Shown here piece by piece: positions 18,485-30,650 of a stretch of 64,000 nucleotides of DNA. The translations under genes and the position numbers were made by a program. Under the pieces are notes generated by a model that saw only the letters and a list, made by a program, of their open reading frames with translations, was not told where the DNA came from and ran no database searches. Numbering within the stretch: the first letter of the stretch is position 1; each line of letters starts with the position of its first letter. The DNA is from Phanerodontia chrysosporium (lineage: Eukaryota > Basidiomycota > Agaricomycetes > Polyporales > Phanerochaetaceae): the NCBI GenBank assembly GCA_001910725.1, contig MJGA01000027.1:248001-312000 (forward strand). Reading direction: 5' to 3'.

Positions 18485-19929
18485 TCACCTTGTCACAAGT
18501 CCCGTATTTATCGTGTATACCATGAGTGTGTTGACGAGTGACCGTGTACTGCGAGCCATTATCAACGGGCTCGGCGCATTGGGCGTACGACGTACTGTTT
18601 GCTGAGGCGGCCTCGACGGCGGTGGAGGAAGTAGCATATAATTGCGGCGAGATAGAAGTCGGTGGTTATGATGAGAGAGATGTCTGCGACCAACACATGC
18701 TGCAACGGGTACGCATATCAGTGGGCAGAAACGAGCGAATGGTGAGATCGTTAGCACATACATCGAGGGAGGATGGATATATCGTCGAATCCAACTCAAT
18801 CCTGGGGTAGTAACGGACTGATGTAAGCCGAAGCTGGTGCACTCGTAGAAAGCACTTACAAACGAACGCTCAGTGCTGCGTGTAAAAGTGTCAGCGAAGC
18901 TAACCGGTTCGTGTAGCAGAATTGAACGCGCTCACACAGAGCTAGTCCTAGTATCGTTACATTCAGCAGGGCCTGATCGCCGTTAGGGCGATGCCATACA
19001 CTCTAAACCGCGACACCGTGGTACTCACCGGGAGAATAAGCAGAATCCAGCGCTTTTCGCTTACTGTGCATACAATCCACTGAGCTCCCACCAGGTCGTG
19101 ATGCACATAGGTCACGCACAGATCCATACGCGATACATGAACCAGCTGTCAGTAAAAGTTGTCTCGTGAGAGTCTGAGTTTAGATACGACATGTTCGCTT
19201 GGTGTACCTTCGGACGATGATATCACCGGCCACCTGGGGAGTGCAATTGCGCGCGTATGAGTACGCAGTCGCCGCGAAGAAAAGCGACGGTGACCAACCG
19301 TGGTGATGACGCCTCCCTACCGGCATGTTCGTACTTGAGACAAGCTGGAAATGGCTGCGTATTCGGAGCGACTTACCGCTAGAGTCCTACCGATTTCGGC
19401 GTTGGTGGCAAAGGACAGAGATGCGAACGTAATCCAACACACCTGGGTATATGGATGGCGGGCATGCCAATCTGGGTAACCAATACCCTGCAAATGCCTG
19501 TCAACCGTAGCTTGAGCTAGCAGGGACCGAGCATACGTATAGATGGTATGAATTCCGAGGGCGACATTGGCCGCGCTGGACACCCTAGCAGACAGGCTTT
19601 GAGCGTCGGTCGTGCTGTGCAAGCCAGTGCACCGCCGCACCAAATCACGTATACCTGCCAATTGAGGCGCATATCAATGCGGACGCACGGCCATCGTCGC
19701 AATGGCACTACTCACGGAATACTTCAGCGCCCGTCCCTCTTCCGTGAACTTGCGAAAGAACGTGAAGCACTGTTGGCAGAAGATCCCAAAGAGTCTGCAC
19801 GAGGGTCAGCGCCAAACGTTTGTTACCTCGACTCCGGGCCACGCACATTGCAGTCGCGAAGGCACCGAGGAGCAGCGCGCCCAGCGTCAGATTCAGGAAC
19901 GCGTGCGACGGCACGGCAGCAGCAGACAT
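18485..19929 (-). pseudogene. DUF6534-type membrane protein, left-arm copy, apparently frameshifted
   Basis: This belongs to a basidiomycete-expanded seven-helix family of unknown function. The first exon MSAAAVPSHAFLNLTLGALL begins at ATG 19929 and ends in a phase-compatible GT donor. The next exon carries FTFFRKFTEEGRALKYS. After a third exon start (YVIWCGGALACTAR) the expected sequence continues only in another frame (TDAQSLSARVSSAANVAL), so about one base is off. Downstream pieces include SWFMYRVWI, KRWILLILP and the family's C-terminal signature TRSLVNTLMVYTINTGLVT near 18500. The same break is present in the right-arm copy. Confidence 0.6.
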
Positions 19930-20537
19930 AGTCGCAGGACACAGACGACAGGTAATCGTGCGAGGACGAGCGCACTGGCTCCTTGCGCCAGACCGTAAGG
20001 ACCTTATAGAGGCGGCGGCGGCGGGCGTCCACGCGTGCGTGGCGGAGGCAGTGTCCACATCAGCGATGTCTGTTCGACTGTGCTTCTGCAGGATGATGCG
20101 TGCCGACCCTCAGGTAGTGCACAGTCCCAAGTTTACTGTCGAGGCGTCGCAGAACCATGAACATGCGTACTCGTGAGATCTGAATCAGTGCACAGGACCA
20201 CCTACGCTTCTAATGCAGCACCGGCCTGCCCACATGCGGAGAGGGTAGAGAAGTTGCCGCAGGAATGCAGGTAATGGTGCAAGGCGCGGAGGTAGCCAAA
20301 TATGATCGACCCGAGGTGTGATTCCAACGCCGCCGATGCGGCCGCGACGCCCAGCAGCACACGACGACCCCGTCCGGAAGACCTGGGCCCTTGCAGAACT
20401 GCACGAGCGGATGACGAGGACAGATAGAGCGAATGAAGTCCAGAGATGTCCGAGCTCTCCACGAAAGCGGTATCACTAGCAATGGTATCGCGTCCTCCAG
20501 TCACGTATCCCAACCGCAAGAGACCCAAGTTGAACCA
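19930..20537. other. Arm intergenic region between DUF6534 and MFS genes
   Basis: This is about 600 bases of conserved arm sequence between two minus-strand genes. It should contain the DUF6534 promoter. No coding exon recognised. Confidence 0.4.
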
Positions 20538-22826
20538 TCACGCTGCCTTCTCTTCCTGCACGTCCGGGCCCTCGCGGCCGTGTGTCTCGACCGCACGCTC
20601 GTCGGCCTCGCGCCGCGCCTGGTGCCCCTGGAGCCCGGCGATAGTCGCCACGGCGCCGCACACGAGTGCGCCCTGGAAGACGAGCGCCCGGTGCATGTTG
20701 AGCGGCGGGTGCGCATCGGGCCTGCGCGGAGTGCGCCTTCCACTGTGTCGTGCGTCAGCCAGCGAAGCATCGTCGTGCAGAAGGAAAGGGCAGGCGCACC
20801 GAGCACGAAGGCGATGCTCCCGAGGTTCCCGCTGTTGTTTCTGCGTCAGTCGACGGTGTCGGATACGAGCGAAGGTGCAGGTGCAGGACGTACGCGAACC
20901 ACAGGACGGCGGCGCTCCCGTCCGCATTGCGCGTCACCTCGACAGCAAGCTCAAGCGCGACGGGGAGGAGCGTGACGGAGCACGCGCCGATGAGCGCCAT
21001 GAGTGCGAAGAGCGCGCCGGTATTGTGTGCACGCACTGCCCATCCGACGCGTCAGCTGCCTGCACATCGCGGACGCCAGATAGAGAGGGGGGGGGGACCC
21101 ACCTGCCCACACGAGGCTGAGCCAGAGCGCGCCGAGCGCGGGGCAGAGCACCTTGCACGTCCACGCGAGGTGGCGTGTCAGCACGCGATCGAACAGCGGC
21201 GCTGTCACGGCTGCGCAGACGAGCCCCGCGAGGAGGAGCGTCGCGCCCATGAAGCCTGATGTGTCGCTCGAGTAGCCGTATGGCGCCTGCGCACCGGGTC
21301 AGCCGCACGGGTTCGGGTGGGTAGAGAGCGGAAGACACGCACGAGGTCTTGGTTGGTCAGGATCGCGAACGACGTCACGCTGCAGAGCGCGGGTCAGTCA
21401 GCACGTGATGAGACGGTAGGCGTACAACGCACGCGCCGACGAGGACGCCAAAGTTGAGGGTCAGGATCACGAGGTCGATGCGCTCCCGTACAGTCATGTA
21501 TGTCGGCCTGTCGCGCGGCTCGCGCCCCCAGACAGCACGTACGAGCGCCGTGAAGGGCGGGCTCGGCTGTGATGCGGCGTACGCTGCGAACGGTCAGAGC
21601 GGATGCAGAAGGCAGTTTTTGACGGACGCACTGGCGGCGTCGGCGGCGTTTCACCGACGAGGAGCGCGCAAGGCACGACAGCCGTGCAGATCACCGCGAG
21701 GACGAGAATCTGGCCGCGTGTTTGGTTTCAGCGACACTGTACAGGAGCACAAGACGTTTACCGAAGACCGCGGAGACCCGCTGAGCGGTGCAATGAGTTG
21801 TGCAAGGCCGCTTCCAATGGGGTTCGCTGTGCGGAATCAATGAAGGAAGTGATTTGAGTGGGGGTAGTAGGACTCACCAATGGACATAGCCATGGTCATG
21901 GTCGTGCGAGACTTGAGATCGAACCATCGCTCGGAGTAGAGAGGTCCGAGAACCTGGAACACAGGCTGGGCCACGCCGCCAGTAGCTAGGATCCCGGTAA
22001 GCACTTGTTTTACTGCTTCGTTGTGGTGAGACCGTCTGCATGTCAGAAACAAAGGAGACGCTCGCAGGTGTCCCGAGCCGGAACCCGAACGCTCGGCTCT
22101 GGCGATCTCTTAGGCTCGCACAGCTGAAGTGCTGCTTCGGCGATACCTCTGGCGAGGCTCCATGGCTAAATGCCCGCAAGTGAGCACGAACGCACTAACC
22201 TGGCCTATCATCATGAGAGCATATGCGCCGCCCTTATCGAGCGAGCGGGCCGTGCCTGCGTAGCGAATCCACGCGGACGCGAGCAGGATGGACGTTGCAA
22301 GGTAGCACTGCGAAGCTCTCAGACCGGGCTTCCAATGCCGTCTAGATGCAGCCACATACTGTGATACGGACGCCGAACCGCCTGCAGACGAAGGGCACGA
22401 CGATGGACGACGGGAGGAAGACGAGGTTGAGGACGTTCCCGAGCCAGTTGACCTCGTCCAGCGAGAACCCGAACACGCTCGACACTGCGAGAGCACGTGC
22501 ACGTCAGCGCCAGCGCCAGCAACCGACACGGGGGTTCCAACGCGCACCGTTGTTTGCGATGGGGCCGTACCACGGGTTCGGCATCGCCGCGACGGCGTTG
22601 AGCAGGATCTGGGGGCCCCTGGGGTCAGCACACGCCATGCCCTACGCCAGACACGACGCACGATGCCGACGAGCCCGACGAAGCGGCGCCGGTAGAGGCG
22701 GTACGCGGGGGGCGCGTCCGCGGGGGGTGCCGCCGCAAGCTCGGCGACGCCGCTCACGCCGCTGCCGGCGGCCGATGTTGCCGACGCGGGGCTGCCGGGC
22801 TGCTTCTCTGTGGCGCACCCGTCCAT
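20538..22826 (-). CDS. MFS transporter, SLC49/FLVCR-like, left-arm copy
   Basis: This is a 12-helix transporter of the major facilitator superfamily with resemblance to the FLVCR/SLC49 branch. The N-terminal cytosolic tail is Ala/Pro-rich. Helix 1 reads YRRRFVGLVGI, followed after an intron by NAVAAMPNPWYGPIANN. Later come SLDEVNWLGNVLNLVFLPSS, CYLATSILLASAWIRYAG, LTGILATGGVAQPVFQVLG, LVLAVICTAVVPCALLVG, GFMGATLLLAGLVCAAVTAP, GALFALMALIGACSVTLLPV and HRALVFQGALVCGAVATI. A polar tail follows, ending VQEEKAA. About ten short introns. The transported molecule is unknown. The left copy reads correctly at a site where the right copy has an extra base. A run of nine G lies in one intron near 21095. 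Confidence 0.8.
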
Positions 22827-23965
22827 GTGTGGCGTGCGGAGGTCGGGGTGTCGCAGGACCGTCCTGCGTGCGCACGACGAGGTGGTGGTAGGAGGCAAAA
22901 AGTGGCGATGGGCGCGAGGCAGGCAGACTGGCTCGAGTCGGCGGCGCAGGTCCACGTGAGAGGTTCCCATCAGCCAAGGCTGCCCGCCGCACCCGGCGAG
23001 CTGGCGCTTAGGCTCCGCGACCATATGAACGCTCCGAAGCCGGCATGGAGGGTCGACTACCATTAATTGCGATATGCGACCGCAGGATACTGTAGGCCTC
23101 TTGATGAGAATGACGCGTTAGGACGAAGGTGGACTCGTCAGTTATCTTTGGCCATCCGCAGGACGGTGTTGCAGAGGCGTGGGTTGACAGGTGTGTGCCA
23201 ACTGGGTGACGTCGGCAGAGGCTTGACAACACTTCAGCAGCTCGGGAGCGTCGTTATGGCCTTTTGACAGGTTTCAGAAGTATCGAAGGGTCGATACTGG
23301 GTGTACGTCGTCCCGTTCAAGCCTGAGAAGCGACGTCGACAGAAACGCAGTATCAGCGTATTGTGGTCGCCAGTTCTAAAGCCTCGATATCAAGGCCAGG
23401 GAATCATAGACACGGACAAGGCACGATACCCGGGGCAAGATAGTGCTACATGGACAAGCATCTGTGAGCAGTTGTCTTGCAGCGGTCGAAGTTCAGAGCT
23501 CCTGCACGTCCGGCCGTAGACTCAAACTTTGCCTCAATTGATGACGTCACCTACACCCAGCACAGCCGTTCCCTCAAGCACGACGTACACCATGCCTGTG
23601 AGCTCCCCAGTGCTGAATGTTGCTGGGCCATCCGGATGTCGTAGGTGTCGACGAGCCTCGGACGCGGAGGTGGACCCCACGGAGCGCCGGGGTCGGTGCA
23701 AGGCCACGTGGCGCGGGGCGCCGACCCCGCCTGCGCCACAGACGAGGTCACCAGCAGCTGCGCACCGGGGCATCGTGGCGCAGGGCACGCGCAGACACCA
23801 GGCCCTGCTCCAGAGATGTGTCATCCCTGCATCATAGTATGCACAGCAGCGGCGCCTGCGAGCGCACACATATAATGCCCCGCCCGGCACCAACACACCT
23901 ACGCAACCAACTACTCTTACACGACTCCTTTACTACACCTCCACCGCACGCATCCAAACGACACC
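22827..23965. other. MFS promoter region, arm end and spacer start
   Basis: 22827-23203 is arm sequence upstream of the MFS gene; the inner arm boundary is near 23203. 23204-23965 belongs to the spacer and shows no recognised coding exon. A TATA-like element (catataatg at 23869) lies about 95 bases before the next ATG. Confidence 0.4.
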
Positions 23966-24519
23966 ATGAACACCACCGGAACGACAGGCACGACGGGCAC
24001 GACGGGCACCGGCGTCGGCACGGGCAGACACAGTATGCACACCCCCTTGTTCTTGTTGCGCATCCCCGAGGCTAACGCACCCAGCAGCAGGCGTCGGCAC
24101 CGGCACCGGCATGACGGGCACCCACCGCGGGCCTGTGCGCGCCGCCGAGGACACCGCCGCGGGCGCAGCAGCGGGCGCGACGGGCGGCACGACGGGCTAC
24201 GGCACGACGACGGGCGCGGCACGACGGGCCTCGGCGGCACGACCGCGGGGACGGGCGCGGGCGCGGCCGGCGTGAAGCCCTCCGCGGGACAGCGCCTCGC
24301 AGGCGAGACGGAGAAGCTCACGGGGCACCTCGTCGGGAACCCGACGATGGTTGCGCGCGGGCAGGAGAAGAAGGTGAGCTCTTTCGATCTGGGTGTTCGG
24401 CCGAGGGACTGTCACCTGACGCGGGTGCGCAGACGGGCATGCCTGCCGGCGTGCAGAACACCGGCGGCCTGGGGAACACGAATGCTGCCGCGGGACCGGG
24501 CGTCGGTCGGACGTTGTGA
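23966..24519 (+). CDS. Small Gly/Thr-rich protein with CsbD-like C-terminus
   Basis: The protein begins at 23966 with repeated T-G-T/G-T-T units (MNTTGTTGTTGTTG...). After an intron it continues in Gly/Thr/Ala-rich sequence. It ends with a charged helix-like segment, SAGQRLAGETEKLTGHLVGN, then ARGQEKK, an intron and a short Asn/Gly tail to TGA at 24517-24519. The last part resembles fungal CsbD-like stress proteins, which are small and hydrophilic. A frame change within the GC-rich repeat near 24215 is needed to join the two halves, so either an intron was missed or a base is wrong. Exact function is not known. Confidence 0.55.
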
Positions 24520-24664
24520 GCGCAGGCAGGAAACGCGAAGTAATGGGCGAATTGTATTTGTATGACATTCGATAATGGAGCATCATTGCGGAACTACGAC
24601 ATTGTGTGCGGGTATCTTCCAAAGCAAATCCAGAGCATCAGGTGACTATACGAAGTCCATTTCA

Positions 24665-26047
24665 TTAGTACTCCTCGGGGTCCTCCGCTTCGTCCTCGTC
24701 CTCGTCCCCGTCGGCGCCCTCGCCGTCGTCGTCCACGCCAAAGAGCTGGCCGAGCCCGAGGTCGTGGCAGCGCGTCATCTTGAGGACCATGCTGAAGCCG
24801 AGCCCCTCGTCCGCGGCGCTGCGCGGGAGGGCGCGTCGAGCTCGTCCCACGTCGCGTCCGCGAGCTCGTCTCCGACGCGCCCCCAACAGCCGCGCAGCGC
24901 CGCCGGGTAGCGGTGCGCGACGAGCATGAAGCACAGCGCCGAGCCTGCCGCGTCGCCGTCAGCCCTCTCGCGCGCGCAGAAAAAGAGAAGAGGGCAGGAC
25001 GTACAGATCCCGCTGATCTCCTGCTCCCGGCGCCGCCGCTGCGCCTGTGCGTCCGCGCGCGCGGACTCGCCCTCGTCGGGCAGCCGCACCGGCGAGCCGT
25101 CGTCGAGCAGCGGTTCGCGCACGAGCTCGCCAAGGCGGTACAGCCGGCGGCACGCAGGGCAGATGCGTGCGCGCGCACGGCTCTTGTTGTGCCACAGGAT
25201 CTGGACTGGGGCGTCAGCGCCCGACAGCGGCAGAAGACATGCAAGAAACGGCGAGATCCACCGAACGCCCGTAGAGCGACCGTCGTGGCGCGGGGGATAC
25301 GCATGTATGCGGTGCAACGGGCCCCAGGGCCTGCCGACACGCACCGCGGCCGTGTGAGTAACGAGAGACTCACCAGGGCCATGTCCTCGGGGAGCACCGC
25401 GCCGAGCATCTCGCGCACCTCCTCGCGCGCAAACTCGGCGCAGAGCGCGTCGTCCAGCGAGGGCGCGCTGCAGAGGCGCGACGCGAGGAACGCGCGCACG
25501 TCGTTCACGTGCGGGCCGTTGCCCTGGTCGGTCACGCACGGCGGCGCGGGTACGCCCACGTCGTCGTACGCCCCGGGCTCTTCTGGCCGCACACGGGCGC
25601 CGTCGCGCATGCCGCGCGGCACTGCGGCTCGGCGGGCGGCGGCAGGCAGCGGTACTGCAGCGCGCCGGGCGACGGCGAGTCGGTGCTGGACGAGAAGGCG
25701 CTGTGCGCTGGCGGGCCTGCGCTGTGCGAGCGGCCGCGCGGGCCGTGGCGGGCATGGCGTCCGCAGTGCTCTCGTGCGTGGGCGTGGCGTGCGGGCCGCG
25801 ACATGTAGCGCAGCGGCTGCGACTTGAGGGGCCGGTATCGTTCGCGCGGCTCTGGCACCTCCTCCACCTCATACTCGGGCACGTCGTCCTCCGCTTCTAC
25901 ACGTATCTCCACTTCGTCATCCGCCTTCTCGTACGGCTCGTCGTGTGTCTCGTCCTGCGCCTTGGTCTGCGCTGCGCGCCGCTCCTTCTCCTTGCGCTTC
26001 TTCGCCTGCGCCTTGCGCTTCTTCTTCGCGTTCGACGGGCCTGGCAT
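24665..26047 (-). CDS. Conserved charged protein of unknown function
   Basis: The N-terminus is strongly basic (MPGPSNAKKKRKAQAKKRKE) and then acidic (EVEIRVEAEDDVPEYEVEEV). A folded-looking part follows: HVNDVRAFLASRLCSAPSLD, FAREEVREMLGAVLPEDMAL, an intron of about 170 nt, then ICPACRRLYRLGE and ICTSC, two Cys pairs that could bind zinc. The C-terminus includes LGFSMVLKMTRCHDLGLGQL and a long Asp/Glu tail ending DPEEY at 24665. Two single-base frame changes are needed (near 25610 and near 24825), both in GC-rich runs. I do not recognise the family. The Lys-rich start suggests a nuclear or RNA-related place, which is inference. Confidence 0.6.
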
Positions 26048-26964
26048 CGCCTGCTGGTGTCTTCAGCTCAGAGCATGCTCAGCTGCAGGTGTTGTAATGC
26101 TCGAGTGGCAGCGCGGATGGCAAAAGGTGGATGGAGTGGCAGAAAACAACACGAGTGGCAGGGTCGAACCAGCCCCCCCGCGGCTTCGAAGCGCGGGGTC
26201 ATTGATGGGAGTCATGTGATCGTGGCGCCCGCGTCGAGGAACTGGACCGTCCGCGTCACACTCACCGGCAATTCTCCGTTTCGGCGACGACGTTCGAACG
26301 TCCGCGTCACTAGTCAATGGCCACTAGTGCTCTGCGCCAGCCCACTTGCCTACTCGACAAGACAAGTGTTTCGAGTTCAACCTTGCGCCAGGATACGTCT
26401 GACGTCCGTTGATTGATTCAGACGGCAAGCCCTTGGTGTCTCGCCGCCACTTTCTTGTCCTAAGGATCTTGTGACCGTCTATGTATCTGCACGCATAGAC
26501 TCGGCTTCTCAACCTAGGGTGATGCACCCTGCTCAGGGCTGTAGGACGCAGAAAGGGGCCGAATTCTCACCATAGCCACGCAAAGTCGCTTGTCCAGGTA
26601 GAATCCTCAACGTTTACTCCTAACAGATGCACGGGAAACTGACAGATAGCCTCTTGCTGGCAGATGCTGCGCAGATACGTCGGCAGTTTAGCAGCGTTCA
26701 TGGCGTTCACTTGCTAGGGTGGGAAGCCGGGTCCCACTTTGCACAACACTGATACGCAACCCCACCTCGTTGTTCACATTGCCGCAGCGGGGCGGCAACG
26801 GCAGCGCAAGTAGCAAATAAGGTCCATGACTGTCCCACCCTACAACGCTCCTCACTGACCCCGTCGATCTTGCCAGGGGAAGAACTACTGCTACAAAGAT
26901 ACCAATACCGTGAGTACCGCTCTCTTGGTTATAGCTGGAGTAAGGACAGCTACGCGGTACGGAT
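26048..26964. other. Intergenic, spacer
   Basis: This is about 900 bases upstream of the charged-protein gene and downstream of an MFS gene. The word gagtggcag occurs three times between 26103 and 26155. No gene recognised. Confidence 0.4.
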
Positions 26965-29208
26965 CTAGGCTTCAGGTTCGTGCTTGTCACTGTCCCTGGA
27001 AGCTACATCGCCCTCGAGCCCCCACTGCTCGTCGACCTGGGTGTGTAACGGAAAGGATTTCATCGCGAGGCTCGCAAGAAACCCCATGCCAGCGATGCCC
27101 AGCAACACCCGCCACACTACGGCAATCGAGTCCGCGAACGCGATGCGCACCTGCGTCCGTAGTGGCTCCTCGAGTGAGGGAATCGTCGGTATGACGCTGT
27201 ATGCGATCGCCACACCCTGCGGGAACGCCTCTAGGAATTCTGCGGGGAGGCGCTTGGTGAGCTGCGTCTGCAGCACCGCGGTACCGATGGTCACGCCCCA
27301 GACCTGGAAAGCGTGGTAAGGACGGCATACACACGCGCAACAGAGCAGGACATGACGTACGCCAGCAAAGACGCGGCAGAACGAGAACAAGGCCAGAGCG
27401 TGTGCGTTCTTCGACACGGGAAGGGGCGCGAGGACCGGGTAGTAGGTCGCCTGGTACAGGAATCCGGCGCCGACGCCCGCGAGCGAGGGGATCCCAACTG
27501 AGGCCGAGGTGCCTGTATCGGCCTTGAGGGTAGACATCGCTCCCATTGCCGCCATGAGAAATGCCCAGCCGAGATAGAGCTGAGGCCTGTATGCCTTCGT
27601 CTTCGTGATGGAAACGCCGGAGATGATGATGACGGGCGCGATGACGAGACAGATCGCCAGCAGCTCTACACCTGCATGAAGTGGGGACGCAAGCTTGCAG
27701 GCCTGGTAGTAGATTGGCAGGTAATCTGCATGGGCGGTCAATCGCAGTACATCAAACTGAGACGGAATGAGAACTTGCAAATGAGCGCAACCACGACGAC
27801 GGGAGCAAGGAACGTTTGCAAGTATCTGGAGAGATTTTACGGTCAGCGAGTCATTGGGGTGCATCTGCATACGGGTGCTTACCCACTGAGGCTTGTCCTG
27901 TTGGAGACCAGCGAGAAGGGAACCTGTACGTATGTATATCACAATCAGAGCACGACCCGTTGCCCATAGATCATACCAGAGGCTCGCGTGCCACCAGAGC
28001 TTCATATACGAGGAATAACACGATGCCGACGATGCCAATAATGAGGGGGCAGAGGACATGTGCAGACGACCAAGGGAACTTGACTCCTCCCCAGGTCAGG
28101 CCGATCACGCAAGCGGAGGACGATGCAATGATCATGAAGTTGCCGCTGTGGAAAGGGGTGTCAGGACATGCTGGACTTGGGACGTGCGCCACAACGTACA
28201 CCCAGTCCAAGCGCTTCATCTTGTCGATGAACGAACCGTGAGGAGTCTTGACACGAAGGAAGCAAACGGTGAGGACGGCAGCGACGCCATTGACGGGCAA
28301 GTTCAGGTCTGCGTTGGCATCAGCTTCTTGGCAGCCCTCGCAAGAGCTAAATGAAACCACTCACAAAACAGCCACCGCCATTGACCTTCTTTGGCGAGGG
28401 CGCCGCCGACGGAGGGTCCAATTGCGCATGCCATCGCCCACGTCCTACCCATCGAGACTAGAATATTAGAAATATTGCCATGGTCGTGTGGGACGAGGCT
28501 ACGCACAGCCCGAGCAACGCAATGAAAGGCGCGCGTTGCCTCAGCGGGACCAGGTCTGCCACGATGATGCCAGTAACGGAGAGGATCCCGCCTCCACCGG
28601 CGCCTTGCACAGCTGCGAACGATGTCATGATGCACAGCCCGCATGGCGAGGGTGGCAGTAACGTACCCCTCGCTGCTATCAGCCAGTTCATGTTTTGTGC
28701 GGCGCCGCAGAGTGCGCTTCCCAGAGCGAAAAGTGCCAGTACCGCTATCATCGATAGTCGACGACCAAACACCTAATTATATGAGCCATGGACGAGGCGA
28801 GCTGTTCACGACGTACCTCTGCGACTGCTCCAGTTGCAGGCAGCAACGCGGTTGCAGCGAGGACATACGCACTGGGTACCCACACGAAATCTTCGCCGTC
28901 CAGGTCATGCACGATCGTGGGGAGAGCTGTTGACACCGACGTCTGCGAGTGTGTGTCAAAGACGAGTCAGCCTGTCCAACACCAACGAACACTGCCGTAC
29001 TCACGTATTCCAATGCGCTGAGAAACACCGACACGCAGATTGCGAGCATTACAAGCCAGAAGTAGAGCCCGCGCTTCGGCTTGGAGACCTCCGCTGGGAC
29101 GGCTGGTGTTGCGGTCGTTCCAGAATTGCTCCGGAGAGCAGGAAGGTCCGAGACTAGGGGGATAGCGTTGTTTACGCAGGGGTCCGTGGATGCAGGGGTC
29201 TTCATCAT
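26965..29208 (-). CDS. MFS transporter, DHA2 (14-helix) type, spacer copy
   Basis: This is a drug:H+ antiporter-2 style exporter. After a Thr/Pro-rich cytosolic start, helix 1 is FWLVMLAICVSVFLSALEYV. Then come [39 protein letters not shown] (loop 2-3 motif), [51 protein letters not shown] (antiporter motif C region) and LTWGGVKFPW. The second half reads [45 protein letters not shown] and [20 protein letters not shown], with C-terminus LPFPLHTQ-like and ending SDKHEPEA. About ten introns. It is a clear paralogue of the genes at 50253-52580 and 53299-55601. Such pumps export small toxic or secondary metabolites at the plasma membrane; the substrate here is unknown. Confidence 0.88.
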
Positions 29209-30650
29209 ACTTTGGGCGAACGCGGCGTAGTTGGCTAGTCTGGAGGGTGTGGATGAGGTCTGGGGAGTAGCGAGGCCAGGGGGAGCCTGAAGTTATGCAG
29301 CAGAGCTTGTGTCCTAGGGGTGCGTCCCCGGGACCTGCACTCGGAGTGTCCCGAGCGGGAAAGTTCCAGGTCACCGTCTTCGGCGCAGACGGCTGCAGCA
29401 TTTCTCGCCAGGCATGACCCATGATGCTGAACAGGCAGCGCTCAGGTGAGAGACATGAAGCTTCTCTGGCATCCTACTCGCCACATCTAGATGAAAAGAT
29501 GTCCTGACAAGTCAGGTATGTGGTCCGAGCGCGGCATCAGGTGCAGAGGAAGTTTGTATGACAGACCGTGAGGCCGTGAGTGAGCTTGAGGCCCCTACGG
29601 CCTCCCCGAAATCTTCGCTATCATACGCCTTTCGCACGAATGTATTCCGTCAACACACTTCGGGCGATGATGCGAACTCACCTTCCCTCCTGCCGAAGAG
29701 TTGCACCGGTTACGATAGCGGCCATCATTTGTCCCATGCATTCTGGAGGTGTGTTGTGACTTCTCCGCGCTTTTCGCGGGATACCTCTGCCCAAACGATG
29801 TGTCAGTCGAGGTTTGTTGAAGAAGCTTCTTACCTCCTGGTCCCGGGGCGGCAGTGGGAGTATGAAGTACTTCGTAAGTGAGCATACGAACAAATTATGC
29901 CTTGAGGCGTGCGTTGCGCTCTCTCGAGGGCATATAACGGCATGCTCCTTGCGGTGCGTTTGTCAAGCCGTGGCCGAACGCGGCAGAAGACGGCCGGCGC
30001 TGCGGTTCACAATCCCGGTTCTCGCTCGGGCGCCGAACCTTAACCTAAATGTGGCGAACGGGCCGCTGCTGGCTCACGGAGACAAGCCGCGCGTCGTCAG
30101 ACCTCAAAGGCCCATAACGCCATGATGCCTGTCTCACACATATTGGCGCTTAGTCTGTAATTCAGCTACGTCCGTCACCCGTTGGCAGCTGGTGACACGA
30201 CGTATCAGCATTACCTCCAGCTGGCAACGTAGCGCGCCCGCAAGTGCACGGTTCCAAACCTGCACGCAGAACCGATGATTGTGTTTGATACCTGGAACCT
30301 AACAGCATGCCCGGTGTGAGTGGCACTCAACCACGCTTCACCGCCTTCCTGATTATCTTCACCATAGGGAGCACAACCCTCTGCGTGGCCATGCATTCGC
30401 TGGGGTGCCGCATCACGCTCCCAAGCAGCGGTACCACTTGGCGGCAGCGCTTTCGTCCTGGACGGAACGGTCGAGCACTTATGCTCCTGCCGCCGCATCT
30501 TTGACACTCATCACGCGTTCCGCATCGAGCGCTACTAACCGCGCTGGCAGTTGTGCACAGGTGTACGCCTTGGGTTGGACAGATTGATCTCGAAAACGCA
30601 CATGAGGCTATAAGAAGTTCGATCGGGTCACACTCCCTACTGCCCCAGAT
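29209..30650. other. Unassigned 1.4 kb in the spacer
   Basis: This contains the divergent promoters of the DHA2 gene (-) and the DUF6533 gene (+). Open frames up to 151 codons occur (for example 28967-29422 minus), but none shows a recognisable motif or splice pattern. Nothing further can be supported. Confidence 0.35.

Larger units (their letters stand above)
14190..23203 (+). repeat. Left arm of a ~9-kb inverted duplication
   Basis: The whole stretch reappears in reverse complement at 32553-41584. Position x here pairs with about 55,760 minus x there along the full length, with only small indels. Examples are the MFS starts (22826 and 32931), the DUF6534 starts (19929 and 35832) and the hydrolase stops (15558 and 40206). 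Similarity includes introns and intergenic DNA, so this is a segmental duplication and not just gene families. Matching stops abruptly at both ends; no target duplication or transposase is seen. Confidence 0.95.

Noticed and set aside
26130..26260. Possible minus-strand tRNA (a cttcgaa loop between GC-rich stems and a ggttcgacc stretch)
   Set aside because: The anticodon stem and T stem do not pair properly and no acceptor stem closes the structure.
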